64,000 bases of DNA from Dryocola sp051307055 (GTDB taxonomy: Bacteria; Pseudomonadota; Gammaproteobacteria; Enterobacterales; Enterobacteriaceae), in NCBI RefSeq assembly GCF_051307055.1, contig NZ_CP149994.1:3782001-3846000 (forward strand), written 5' to 3'. Under the pieces are notes generated by a model. That model was given only the letters and a program-made list of their open reading frames with translations. It had not been told where the DNA came from and did not search any database. Every line of letters starts with the position of its first letter. The first letter of the stretch is position 1. Below, piece after piece: positions 32,618-41,482 of this stretch. The position numbers and the translations under genes were made by a program.

Positions 32618-35600
32618 TCAAAACTCAAACTGATAGAGCACATCAAGTGCCTGATCTATGCCAGACACCGCTTCCAGATATAGCTTAGGCATCAGGCGAT
32701 AACGCAGCGTCAGGGTCGCTAACGAATCAAAAATACCCACGCCATATTTCACCTGGAGACCCGGCAGTACATAGCCGCTGACCACCACCTGGGAAGAGTC
32801 TCCTACCCCTGCGGTATCCAGTGCCAGATTGCTTACGCCAAACGTCTCGCCGATTTTACCCACAACCTGCCCACTCTGTGCAACCCCCAGACCAACAAGC
32901 GCGGAGGTTAATGCGTTGCCGTCATCGCCCGTAGAGTCCAGACCCTGCCCGCGAAGCAGGTAGGACAAGGCTTCCTGCTGCGACATGGCGGGATCCGAAA
33001 ATATCTCAGCTTTCGGTTCATCGGCCATTCCCGTGACGCGAAGACCGGCAATAACGTCATTTTCGGTCGCTTCAGGATTACGAATCGCCTCGATATTCAG
33101 CAGCGGCTGATCCGGCGGACCGGAGAACAACAGCTCGCCTTTACGTACGATCAAATCCTGACCATAGGCATGGTAGCGTCCTTCCGGGATATTAATCTGG
33201 CCGTTAAGACCCAGCCCCTGGCGATCCTGCACCATTTTCAGATCGCCGCTCAGACGCGCCTTAAGCCCAAACGCGTCCATACGCACGTTGTTGCCGACAT
33301 GGATAATCAGGTTACTGTTGATCGGAATGCCTGCGGTTTGCGGCTTCTCCGGCCTGAGGTTTTTATCCAGCATCACTTCATCGCTGGAGACGCCCACCGA
33401 GCTTTCCGGCACTTCATGAACGACGATACGCGCCCACGGGATATCGACGCTGCCGTCCAGCGTGAACAGGCTTGGCGTGGCAACAAATACAATGTCCGGC
33501 GAGACGTCCAGCCGCACCATGGGCGGCACGGTGATCCGTACTTTGTTGCCTTTGGCCGCCACGCGCGCGCGCCAGTTGTCGAGCTGCGCCCAGTCCGCAT
33601 CGCCGCTCAGGGCGATATCTCCCTGCCTGGTGCGCACCGTGCCGACTAGCGTTGAACTCATGCCGTTGAAGTTCATAGCCGCCTGGCTTGGCTGCATATC
33701 AAACGGCATAAAGTTGGCGTCGATATCCACGCCGTTTAGCTGCAGCTGTCCAAAGATCTGCGGCCTTTCCAGATTGCCGCCCAGCCGCAGATTGGCGTTG
33801 AGCTTACCGGCTGCCTTTTCTCCACGAGAGAAAATAGCGTTGGCGATAGCGAGATCGAAGCCGCGCATATTGACGTTGCCGGCAAGGTTACGACGGCCTT
33901 GCGGATCGGTAATTTGCACCTGCCCGTCGAACTGGCCGTTGTTCGCCACGCGCATCAGCCAGCCAAGCTGGGCGCGGTTGTTTTTCAGCTCTGCGCTGAG
34001 GTTCAGCGTGTCGAATGAGACCGGCAGCGGATTATGATCGATCTCCTGCGTCACCTTCACGCCGCGACCATTTAGCGTTATCTGACCCTGCGGTAAACCA
34101 CCGGCTTCGCTGTCCCAGCTTACGTCAGCACGCCCGCTGAACGTTCCGCTCGCCTGCGTGGTTTCGGGCATAAAGGGTTTCAGCATGGCAAGGTCGAAGC
34201 GGTTGAGGTTTACCACCGCACGCCCTTTCGCGCCGGCATCGATAGTTTGCGGAACGCACAGCTCAGCGTTCGGGTTATTCCAGCAGTGCGGCCCGATGCT
34301 GATTTTCTGCTCTTTGTTGCGGTAATCCAGCGCAATGGCTCGATTCAGGCGCCACGGACCGACCGGGGTTTCAAATCGGGTATCCGAGAGGTTGCCACGC
34401 CAGCGCTCTTCAGCACGATCGAAGCCACCGCTGAGGTTAAGCTGTCCGGAAACCGGCTCGCCCTGAATGCGCAGCTGGAGCTGATGCTGTTTCTCATTAC
34501 CTTTCGCTTCCAGCGTGGCGAGGCTGATATTCACGCCAGGCTGCGCGATGCGTTCCACGCGCAGATTCAGGTTGCCGCCGATTTGGTCGGTGGATTTCAC
34601 ATCGCCCTTCAGCAGCACGCGTGCGATGGAAAGCTCCTGCCAGCGCAGGCCGTTCGCGGTGAAATCGGCAAGCAGCTGCGGTGCTTTCACATCGCCGCGG
34701 ACCTTAAGCGTTCCTTTCGCGGTGCCGCCAAGACCGGGCAGCGCGTTGTCCAGATTCGGCGCGTTGATATTAGCATCCAGCGCCAGCGCTTTCGGCCCCA
34801 GCTCCCCTTTCACATCGGCGCTGTTGCGGCCAAGCTCCAGATGCAGACCCGGAATGTTCCACTGCATGTAGCTGTTGCCTTTCAGCTTCCCGGCAACGCT
34901 CACTTTGTTTTGCTTCACGTTACCGGCGAGCTTCAGCTCCGGCACGTCCACCTGCCAGCTTCCGCCGTAAAGGCTGCCGCTGGTTTTCGCGAAGCCGTCA
35001 AGCTTCGCAGGCCAGTCCGGGTACTGTTTCGCGGTGTTGATGCCGTCGAGCTTCAGCTCGCCGCGCCAGCTAATCGCTTTGCTCCAGTCGAGCACGGCTT
35101 TCAGGTCGGTATGGCCTTCAAGCGCCGCGATGCTTAGCTTATCGAGATTGAGCTGCTGCTCGTTGCCTTTACCGTCCAGCGTAATAGTGGCGGGCGGGAT
35201 CTGCGCGCCTTTTACCGCCGTGCGGAACGAGAGCGCGTAATCCGTCATTTTGCCGCTAAATTTCAGCTTCACATCATCGGCCTGGTACTCTTTCTCGCCG
35301 GTAAACGGCCAGTAAAGCTGTTTGCTGACGATTTCAAGATTGAGCGGCAGGCCCGCCTCGGCAAGCTGGGTTTGCGCGGTGAGTTCCAGATCCACCGGAC
35401 CTGAGAGATTCATGCCCACTTTCAGCACGTCCCGCAGCTCCCCGCCGATCTTCATTTTCACCTTCTCGCCTTTAACGGGATCGATATTCAGCGTGGTGTT
35501 AAGCGTCAGATCGACCGGCCATTTATCGCGCAGCACCGCGCTGCCCGAGGCGTTAACCAGGCCCTGAGAAGAGTCCACGTCCAGCGCGTCCAGCTTCACG

Positions 35601-36394
35601 TTGCCGTCGATGCTGCTGACCTTAAGCAGCAGGCTGCTGACCAGCAGATCCGTATCGCCCGTCAGACGAAGGTTGGCGCCGCGAAACTCCTGAATATTCA
35701 GGTTTAACGGCAGATGCACATCCGTCATCTCCGGCAGAACAGGATTTTCAAAAAGCTTCTTGAGCGTCTCGCCCAGCGGCGGCTCTTCCGGCTGCGGATT
35801 ATTTATCTTCGGTTCAACCACCTCTTCCTGAGCGACTTTCGCCACCTTTGGCAGCGCAATCAGCAAACCTTCCAGGTTCGTTGGCGTCAGCGTCAGATTA
35901 CGCTCCTGCCAGTTCAGGCCCGAGGTGAACTCCATCACCGATACGGTGGTGTTGTCGATTTTGATGTTGACGTTATTAAGCGCAACGCGACTAAGCGTTA
36001 TGGGATACGGCGTGGTGAGATCGAGCGGGCCGCTGTCTTCTTCTTCAGCAGGCGCGGAAGGCGGCATTTTTTTAGTGTTCACCACCACATCGACATCTTT
36101 AAGCGAGAAATTATTCACGCAGATGCTGCTGTCGCGCAGGCAGGCGAGCTTCACGGCAAGGTTAACTTCCCCTGCGTTAACGTCCACGCCCGGCTGCTGG
36201 TAGCGCAGATTTTTAATGGTCAGGCTGCGCCAGCCGCCCGTGACGCTGCCAATTTCCAGCCCCGGCACCCAGCGATTTGCCGCCTTAAACAACACGTGCA
36301 GGCCGGTGGTTGTTCCCACAAGGAAACCCACCGCGCCAGTCAGGAGTAAAACAACAACCAGCACCGCGAGGCTTATTTTTTTCCAGCGACTCAT
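32618..36394 (-). CDS. tamB: Translocation and assembly module subunit TamB
   Basis: TamB is a 1258-residue AsmA-like bridge protein (E. coli 1259), anchored in the inner membrane by an N-terminal helix (about 7-28, LAVLVVVLLLTGAVGFLVG). It spans the periplasm as a long hydrophobic beta-taco that moves phospholipids to the outer membrane, and with TamA helps some outer-membrane proteins. The C-terminal DUF490 domain ends LYLEAVSGIDQALDVLYQFEF. Repeated beta segments are seen throughout. It overlaps the tamA stop by 4 bp (ATGA) and is followed by ytfP. Confidence 0.96.
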   Translation of the reverse strand: MSRWKKISLAVLVVVLLLTGAVGFLVGTTTGLHVLFKAANRWVPGLEIGSVTGGWRSLTIKNLRYQQPGVDVNAGEVNLAVKLACLRDSSICVNNFSLKDVDVVVNTKKMPPSAPAEEEDSGPLDLTTPYPITLSRVALNNVNIKIDNTTVSVMEFTSGLNWQERNLTLTPTNLEGLLIALPKVAKVAQEEVVEPKINNPQPEEPPLGETLKKLFENPVLPEMTDVHLPLNLNIQEFRGANLRLTGDTDLLVSSLLLKVSSIDGNVKLDALDVDSSQGLVNASGSAVLRDKWPVDLTLNTTLNIDPVKGEKVKMKIGGELRDVLKVGMNLSGPVDLELTAQTQLAEAGLPLNLEIVSKQLYWPFTGEKEYQADDVKLKFSGKMTDYALSFRTAVKGAQIPPATITLDGKGNEQQLNLDKLSIAALEGHTDLKAVLDWSKAISWRGELKLDGINTAKQYPDWPAKLDGFAKTSGSLYGGSWQVDVPELKLAGNVKQNKVSVAGKLKGNSYMQWNIPGLHLELGRNSADVKGELGPKALALDANINAPNLDNALPGLGGTAKGTLKVRGDVKAPQLLADFTANGLRWQELSIARVLLKGDVKSTDQIGGNLNLRVERIAQPGVNISLATLEAKGNEKQHQLQLRIQGEPVSGQLNLSGGFDRAEERWRGNLSDTRFETPVGPWRLNRAIALDYRNKEQKISIGPHCWNNPNAELCVPQTIDAGAKGRAVVNLNRFDLAMLKPFMPETTQASGTFSGRADVSWDSEAGGLPQGQITLNGRGVKVTQEIDHNPLPVSFDTLNLSAELKNNRAQLGWLMRVANNGQFDGQVQITDPQGRRNLAGNVNMRGFDLAIANAIFSRGEKAAGKLNANLRLGGNLERPQIFGQLQLNGVDIDANFMPFDMQPSQAAMNFNGMSSTLVGTVRTRQGDIALSGDADWAQLDNWRARVAAKGNKVRITVPPMVRLDVSPDIVFVATPSLFTLDGSVDIPWARIVVHEVPESSVGVSSDEVMLDKNLRPEKPQTAGIPINSNLIIHVGNNVRMDAFGLKARLSGDLKMVQDRQGLGLNGQINIPEGRYHAYGQDLIVRKGELLFSGPPDQPLLNIEAIRNPEATENDVIAGLRVTGMADEPKAEIFSDPAMSQQEALSYLLRGQGLDSTGDDGNALTSALVGLGVAQSGQVVGKIGETFGVSNLALDTAGVGDSSQVVVSGYVLPGLQVKYGVGIFDSLATLTLRYRLMPKLYLEAVSGIDQALDVLYQFEF

Positions 36395-38124
36395 AGTTCA
36401 GGCCCCAGACCGATGTAAAACTGTAATCCGTGCTCGTCTTTATCCCCCACCGGCACTGCAAAATCGAGTTTGATGGGGCCGACAGGCGACTGCCAGCGCA
36501 CGCCTACGCCCGCGCCGGTTTTAAAGTTGCTCTGTTTGATATCGTTTACCGCTTCGCCCGCATCGATGAAAGCCGCCCCCCACCATTTACCGCTGACGTT
36601 GTACTGATATTCCAGCGAGCCGGTGGCGAGTTTTGACGCGCCGGTCAGCTTGCCGTCTTCATTTTCAGGCGAGATAGATTTGTAGGAGTAGCCGCGAATA
36701 CTGCGGTCGCCGCCCGCGAAGAAGCGCAGATCCGGCGGGACGCGTTCAAAATCATTGGTTTCAATCCAGCCCAGATTGCCGCGCGCTACGAAGCGATGTT
36801 TTTCGAACAGGCTGCGGATCCAGACGTTCTGCGCCTGTAGCACAACGAAGTCGACATCCGATCCCCACAGGGTGTTGGAGTAATCAATGGAATAGCGCTG
36901 CGAATCGCCCCAGGTCGGCATCAGCCCGCCGCGTGAGCGGGTGCGGTTGAGGCTCAGGCCCGGATAAAGAAGCATGGTGGTATTGGTGACGTCTGCCTGA
37001 GTAAAGTGATCGAGGCTCCAGCGCAGGCTAACAGCGCGCTGCCAGCCGCTTGTCAGATCCCAGTAGCGCGAAACGGCGAGCGTTGTGGAGTCTGCCTCGG
37101 TATCGTTCAGGTCAGTACGTTTAAAGCCGCCCTGCAGCAAATAGTATTGCTCCAGCGGACTTTTTAGCAGCGGAACTTTATAGCTGAAATCCAGCACCTG
37201 TTCAGGCGCTGAAAGGCTGGTGCTGGTGGTAAAGCTGTGGCCGTAAGAGTTAACCCAGGGTTTTTTCCACGTGGCTTTCACTCGCGGACCAACGTCGGTG
37301 GAATAACCCACGCCGGTTTCGATGGTGTTTTCGATACGCGGCGAGACTACGCCGTGCAGCGGTAAGATTTTAGTTTTGCGAGCCTTATCGAATTCTGGCG
37401 CCACTACCACGGAGCTAAACCAGCCCGTGGCGGATAAACGACGGTTCAGCTCAGCCAGGTCACGCGACTGGTAATAGTCGCCCTCTTTAAACGGCACCAG
37501 ATTTTGCAGGTACTCGTCGCGGATTTGTGAGCCTTCGAAGGTGACATCGCCAAAACGATAGCGCTGTCCGCTGTCGTAATCGATATCCCAGAACGCCTGG
37601 CGGCGCTCAAGCGAAACGCCAAGCTCGTGCTTTTTAAATTCGCTGTCGAAGTACCCTTTACGCAGCGAGACGTTAGTCAGGCTCTTCTTAAACTTTTCGT
37701 AATCGCCATGATTGAGGATGGTGCCGTTCTTTGGACGATTGCGCAGCAGGCTGAGGAAATCCTGGTCGTCGCGCGCGCCTCCCCGCAGAATGACATCTGT
37801 GCCGCCTATCAGCACCGGCGGACCGGCTTCAACCTCCACCTTCAGCACCTGGCGGCCCTTTGGCGGCGGCGCAAGCAGGTCGAAATTGATGGTTGGCTCA
37901 TAGTAGCCAAGCGCCTTTAGCCCGTCGCGGATGGCGTCATCCACGCGGGCCTGAAAACGTCGATCCGGCGTCACTTCGTCACTTTGAATGGTAGAAAGGT
38001 GCGCGCGAACGTTTTTGCGCAGCTCCCCCGTGAGTCCTTCGACCTGTAATCGCACGCTGGCAGCGCCGGCGCACGTGCTTGCCAGGCATAAACTCGCCAG
38101 ACATAAAATACGGATTCTTGGCAC
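36391..38124 (-). CDS. tamA: Translocation and assembly module subunit TamA
   Basis: TamA is an Omp85-family outer-membrane protein of 577 residues, the same as E. coli. It has a signal peptide to about residue 21 (ASTCAGA), three POTRA domains to about 265, and a 16-stranded barrel. The barrel includes the VGVRW region and the lid-lock motif VRGF/IRGY class RFFAGGDRSIRGYSYKS; it ends YIGLGPEL. It works with TamB. The start is GTG with AGGAGAAAAC upstream. A terminator-like hairpin lies 68 bp upstream in its leader. Confidence 0.96.
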   Translation of the reverse strand: MPRIRILCLASLCLASTCAGAASVRLQVEGLTGELRKNVRAHLSTIQSDEVTPDRRFQARVDDAIRDGLKALGYYEPTINFDLLAPPPKGRQVLKVEVEAGPPVLIGGTDVILRGGARDDQDFLSLLRNRPKNGTILNHGDYEKFKKSLTNVSLRKGYFDSEFKKHELGVSLERRQAFWDIDYDSGQRYRFGDVTFEGSQIRDEYLQNLVPFKEGDYYQSRDLAELNRRLSATGWFSSVVVAPEFDKARKTKILPLHGVVSPRIENTIETGVGYSTDVGPRVKATWKKPWVNSYGHSFTTSTSLSAPEQVLDFSYKVPLLKSPLEQYYLLQGGFKRTDLNDTEADSTTLAVSRYWDLTSGWQRAVSLRWSLDHFTQADVTNTTMLLYPGLSLNRTRSRGGLMPTWGDSQRYSIDYSNTLWGSDVDFVVLQAQNVWIRSLFEKHRFVARGNLGWIETNDFERVPPDLRFFAGGDRSIRGYSYKSISPENEDGKLTGASKLATGSLEYQYNVSGKWWGAAFIDAGEAVNDIKQSNFKTGAGVGVRWQSPVGPIKLDFAVPVGDKDEHGLQFYIGLGPEL

Positions 38125-38191
38125 GTTTTCTCCTGAATATCCTTGTCCCCACCCCGATCGGCAACTACTGTACCGCTCCGCGGTTTAACAA

Positions 38192-38210
38192 AACCCCAAC
38201 ATTCGGGGTT
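38192..38210 (-). other. Terminator-like hairpin in the tamA leader
   Basis: On the minus strand AACCCC and GGGGTT form a 6-bp stem with a 7-nt loop, followed by TTTTGTT, 68 bp before the tamA start. No upstream minus-strand gene needs terminating, since msrA diverges, so this may be an attenuator or the end of a short RNA. Confidence 0.45.
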
Positions 38211-38349
38211 GAAAACTGCTCAAAGACCCAAATAATTCTTCTATGTACTGTAGTCTCATAAAGCGTGGTTATTGTCTGCAATTACACGCCTCGTTACAAC
38301 CGCCCGACGGTTGTCGCCTCTTTTGCCGATATCGGGAGATTAAAAACCG

Positions 38350-38988
38350 ATGAAATTATTTGAGAAAACCCATCCCGTTGCGCAGTCCGAAGCCTTACCA
38401 GGCCGCAACACCCCGATGCCGGTTGCCACCCTGCACGCCGTTAACGAACATTCCATGACCAATGTACCAGATGGCATGGAAATCGCTTATTTTGCGATGG
38501 GCTGTTTCTGGGGCGTTGAACGTTTGTTCTGGCGAATTCCCGGCGTCTACAGCACCGCCGCGGGTTACACTGGCGGCTACACGCCGAATCCTACCTATCG
38601 GGAAGTGTGCACGGGCCAGACCGGCCATACCGAAGCGGTGCGCGTGGTTTACAACCCGAAAGTAGTAAGCTACGAGCAGCTTCTGCAGGTGTTCTGGGAA
38701 AATCACGACCCGGCTCAGGGCATGCGCCAGGGCGGCGACGTGGGCACACAGTATCGCTCCGGCATTTATCCTCTGACCCCGGAACAAGACGAAGCGGCAC
38801 GTGCCAGCCTGCAGCGCTTCCAGGATGCCATGGCGCTGGCCGGCGATAAACGCCAGGTCACCACCGAAATCGCCAACGCCGGGCCGTTCTACTACGCCGA
38901 GGACGATCATCAGCAGTATCTGCATAAAAATCCGTACGGCTACTGCGCTATCGGCGGGATTGGGGTTTGCCTGCCGCCGCAGGGTTAA
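38350..38988 (+). CDS. msrA: Peptide methionine-S-sulfoxide reductase MsrA
   Basis: MsrA reduces methionine-S-sulfoxide in oxidised proteins, recycled by thioredoxin. The 212 residues match E. coli. The catalytic motif is GCFWG with Cys52, followed by GVYSTAAGYTGGYTPNPTY; the C-terminal glycine-rich tail YCAIGGIGVCLPPQG carries the resolving cysteines. It is divergent from tamA. Confidence 0.96.
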   Translation: MKLFEKTHPVAQSEALPGRNTPMPVATLHAVNEHSMTNVPDGMEIAYFAMGCFWGVERLFWRIPGVYSTAAGYTGGYTPNPTYREVCTGQTGHTEAVRVVYNPKVVSYEQLLQVFWENHDPAQGMRQGGDVGTQYRSGIYPLTPEQDEAARASLQRFQDAMALAGDKRQVTTEIANAGPFYYAEDDHQQYLHKNPYGYCAIGGIGVCLPPQG

Positions 38989-38994
38989 TTTGTT

Positions 38995-39024
38995 GTGGCG
39001 GATGGCGCAGGCTTATCCGCCCTG
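38995..39024. repeat. Single REP element after msrA
   Basis: GTGGCGGATGGCGCAGGC...TTATCCGCCCTGC, one palindromic REP unit 6 bp behind the msrA stop, sharing its core with the BIMEs elsewhere in the window. Confidence 0.75.
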
Positions 39025-39089
39025 CTGGCAAACTGAGGGCCCTCTTTTTATAATTCACGTAAGAATAAATCTTACAAAGTGAAGATCTT

Positions 39090-39353
39090 ATGGCCAGAAC
39101 AATGACGGTAGATCCTGGCGATGAGCTAAGAGAATTTATTGATTCGCTTGTTTCTTCAGGAGATTACCGGACCCAAAGCGAAGTTTTACGGGATGCGTTA
39201 AGGCTGCTCCGTGAGAAGCAAGCTACGTCGAAGTTACAGCAGTTACGCAACCTGATTGCTGAAGGCGTAGATAGCGGCGTTGCGCAAACCTGGGAAAAAG
39301 ATGCTTTTCTACAACGGATGAAAGAAAAGGCGAAATCAAAGGAAGCTAAGTAG
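39090..39353 (+). CDS. Orphan ParD-type ribbon-helix-helix antitoxin
   Basis: This 87-residue protein of the ParD/CC2985 antitoxin family has an RHH DNA-binding N-terminus (MTVDPGDELREFIDSLVSSGDYRTQSEVLRDALRLL). A charged toxin-binding tail follows (RNLIAEGVDSGV...WEKDAFLQRMKEKAK). ParD genes are normally followed at once by parE, but the next 168 bp hold only the paeA promoter and leader, and no ParE-like ORF is visible on either strand. It is therefore an orphan. The frame is intact, so the protein may still be made. It is not in E. coli at this locus. Confidence 0.82.
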   Translation: MARTMTVDPGDELREFIDSLVSSGDYRTQSEVLRDALRLLREKQATSKLQQLRNLIAEGVDSGVAQTWEKDAFLQRMKEKAKSKEAK

Positions 39354-39403
39354 CGCTATAAAGGCCAATTTTTGCCCTCTGGCAGCCCATCCCGCCCTTA
39401 AGC

Positions 39404-39460
39404 TATACTACGCGTTGAAATTGCAGGCTTGCTTACGAAAGCAGCCCGCATTTTTTATGT
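39404..39460 (+). promoter_or_regulatory. paeA promoter -10 and terminator-like leader hairpin
   Basis: TATACT at 39404-39409 is a good -10. Just downstream, 39423-39449 can form a stem between GCAGGCTTGCTT and AAGCAGCCCGC (one mismatch, one bulge), followed by six Ts (39451-39456). It lies between the promoter and the gene, so it could be a leader attenuator. A 23-codon ORF (39457-39528) after it ends over the paeA start. Confidence 0.5.
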
Positions 39461-39521
39461 ATGACCCCATGAATTTTCAACTTTCCCTTCCGAGGATCTG
39501 GTCTCAAAGGCCGGATAAATT

Positions 39522-40859
39522 ATGTTAAACAGTATTTTAGTGATACTTCTTCTTATCTCCGTCAGTGCGTTCTTTTCTATTTCCGAGATCTCGCTGGCCG
39601 CTTCCCGCAAAATCAAACTCAAGCTGCTGGCCGATGAGGGCAACGTTAACGCGCAACGCGTGCTGCATATGCAGGAAAGTCCCGGCATGTTCTTTACCGT
39701 AGTGCAGATTGGCCTGAATGCGGTTGCGATTCTGGGCGGTATTGTCGGTGACGCGGCATTTTCCCCGGCGTTTAAAAATATTCTGCAGCGATTCTTCTCG
39801 CCGGAAATGGCCGACCAGCTTAGTTTTATTATCTCTTTTACCCTTGTTACCAGCCTGTTCATCCTGTTTGCCGACCTCACCCCGAAACGCATCGGTATGA
39901 TTTCGCCTGAATCTGTTGCTTTGCGAATCATCAACCCGATGCGCTTCTGCCTGTTTATCTTCCGTCCGCTGGTGTGGTGCTTCAACGGCCTGGCAAACGT
40001 CATTTTCCGCATTTTCAAACTGCCGATGGTGCGTAACGACGACATCACCTCCGACGATGTCTACGCGGTATTTGAAGCCGGTGCGCTGGCAGGCGTGCTG
40101 CGCAAGCAGGAGCACGAGCTGATTGAAAACGTGTTTGAGCTGGAATCCCGTACCGTGCCGTCGTCCATGACCTCGCGCGAGAACATTATCTGGTTCGATC
40201 TGCACGAAGAAGAGCAGAGCCTGAAGAACAAAATCGCCGAACATCCGCATTCCAAATTTCTGGTGTGTAACGGGGATATCGACCATATCGTCGGCTACGT
40301 GGATTCTAAAGAGCTGCTGAACCGCGTGCTGGGCAACCAAAGCATGGCGCTGAACAGCGGCGTACACCTGCGCAATACGCTGATTGTGCCGGATACGCTG
40401 ACCCTTTCCGAAGCGCTGGAAAGCTTCAAAACGGCGGGCGAAGACTTTGCGGTGATCATGAACGAATACGCGCTGGTGGTCGGCATTATTACGCTGAACG
40501 ACGTTATGACCACGCTAATGGGCGACCTTGTGGGCCAGGGCATGGAAGAGCAGATCGTCGCGCGTGACGAGAACTCATGGCTGGTTGAAGGCGGTACGCC
40601 GATTGACGACGTGATGCGCGTGCTGGATATCGACGAATTCCCGCAGTCCGGCAACTACGAAACCATCGGCGGCTTTATGATGTTTATGCTGCGTAAAATC
40701 CCGAAGCGCACCGATTCGGTGAAGTTCTCCGGCTATAAGTTTGAGGTGGTGGATATTGATAACTACCGTATCGATCAGCTGCTGGTGACGCGTATCGACA
40801 ATAAGCCGAACCCGCTGGCGCCGAAGCTGCCGGATGCGGAAGAGCAGAACGTGGCGTAA
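39522..40859 (+). CDS. paeA: CNNM/CorC-family inner-membrane protein PaeA (YtfL)
   Basis: The 445-residue protein has a DUF21 membrane domain (about 1-190; LLISVSAFFSISEISLAASRKIKLK and MQESPGMFFTVVQIGLNAVAILGG), two CBS domains (about 205-330) and a CorC_HlyC domain at the C-terminus (WLVEGGTPIDDVMRVLDIDEFPQ). PaeA (YtfL) protects E. coli and Salmonella from cadaverine and putrescine and is proposed to export them. A strong terminator follows the gene. The start codon ATG overlaps the stop of a possible 23-codon leader ORF. Confidence 0.93.
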   Translation: MLNSILVILLLISVSAFFSISEISLAASRKIKLKLLADEGNVNAQRVLHMQESPGMFFTVVQIGLNAVAILGGIVGDAAFSPAFKNILQRFFSPEMADQLSFIISFTLVTSLFILFADLTPKRIGMISPESVALRIINPMRFCLFIFRPLVWCFNGLANVIFRIFKLPMVRNDDITSDDVYAVFEAGALAGVLRKQEHELIENVFELESRTVPSSMTSRENIIWFDLHEEEQSLKNKIAEHPHSKFLVCNGDIDHIVGYVDSKELLNRVLGNQSMALNSGVHLRNTLIVPDTLTLSEALESFKTAGEDFAVIMNEYALVVGIITLNDVMTTLMGDLVGQGMEEQIVARDENSWLVEGGTPIDDVMRVLDIDEFPQSGNYETIGGFMMFMLRKIPKRTDSVKFSGYKFEVVDIDNYRIDQLLVTRIDNKPNPLAPKLPDAEEQNVA

Positions 40860-40888
40860 GGCAGGCGCCCACAAACGACAAAAACATC

Positions 40889-40918
40889 AACGGCACCCTC
40901 AGGTGCCGTTTTTTTTAC
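40889..40918. terminator. Terminator between paeA and ytfK
   Basis: AACGGCACC pairs with GGTGCCGTT around CTCA and is followed by eight Ts for paeA. The convergent ytfK would read the same stem with AAAACA on the far side, a weaker terminator for it. Confidence 0.9.
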
Positions 40919-40937
40919 TTTATACTGCTGCGTGGCT

Positions 40938-41144
40938 TTACGCCATTTCCGCCTGCATACGTAGAACCTGGCGGTTTACTTCAGACATAACAGATAGATG
41001 TTGCTTATCTTTCACTTTTGGGATAAGGATTTTACCCTTATCAAATTCAAAAGCGCCAACGTCCTTGATGTACAACCGTCCACGGAACAGGATTTTCACG
41101 TACTTCGCCACCTGAAGCGGGTTGTAACGTTGGAAAATTTTCAT
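40938..41144 (-). CDS. ytfK: YtfK, stringent-response modulator
   Basis: The 68-residue cytoplasmic protein equals E. coli YtfK: MKIFQRYNPLQVAKYVKILFRGRLYIKDVGAFEFDKGKI and the end SEVNRQVLRMQAEMA. In E. coli, YtfK acts on SpoT to raise (p)ppGpp during phosphate or fatty-acid starvation and is PhoB-dependent. Upstream on the minus strand is one Pho-box-like half-site TTGTCATCAAA (about 41282-41292); the second half is weak. It is convergent with paeA. Confidence 0.93.
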   Translation of the reverse strand: MKIFQRYNPLQVAKYVKILFRGRLYIKDVGAFEFDKGKILIPKVKDKQHLSVMSEVNRQVLRMQAEMA

Positions 41145-41374
41145 TCTTTTTTCTCTCCTGCAGTGTTAACGCCCCTGCGGTTCCACATTTGGTCCGACAA
41201 AACGAGGCGAAAAAATTTGGTGCCCGAAAACTATAGTCCATATACAAACTGACACCTAGTTTGCATAAGCTTATTTACCGTTTGATGACAATTTCTCAGA
41301 ATATTCTTTTCAAATGTTAATAAAAATTAGTTTAAGCCTTCAAAAAACGAGGATATGTGCGTTCGCCCGCAAAC

Positions 41375-41389
41375 TGGCACTCAAGTTGC
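41375..41389 (+). promoter_or_regulatory. Sigma-54 promoter upstream of ytfJ
   Basis: TGGCAC-N5-TTGC matches the -24/-12 consensus exactly, with GG at 41376-41377 and GC at 41388-41389 separated by the required 10 bp. The predicted start is near 41401, 82 bp before ytfJ. The remainder of the 338-bp ytfK-ytfJ gap contains no gene. Confidence 0.7.
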
Positions 41390-41482
41390 GGGACAGATGC
41401 GGATTTCGCATTTATGCTTAAAATATCGGGGCCAGCTGGTCCGATCACCTGCAAATATTCTGTATAAAACAAGGAGTCAACC

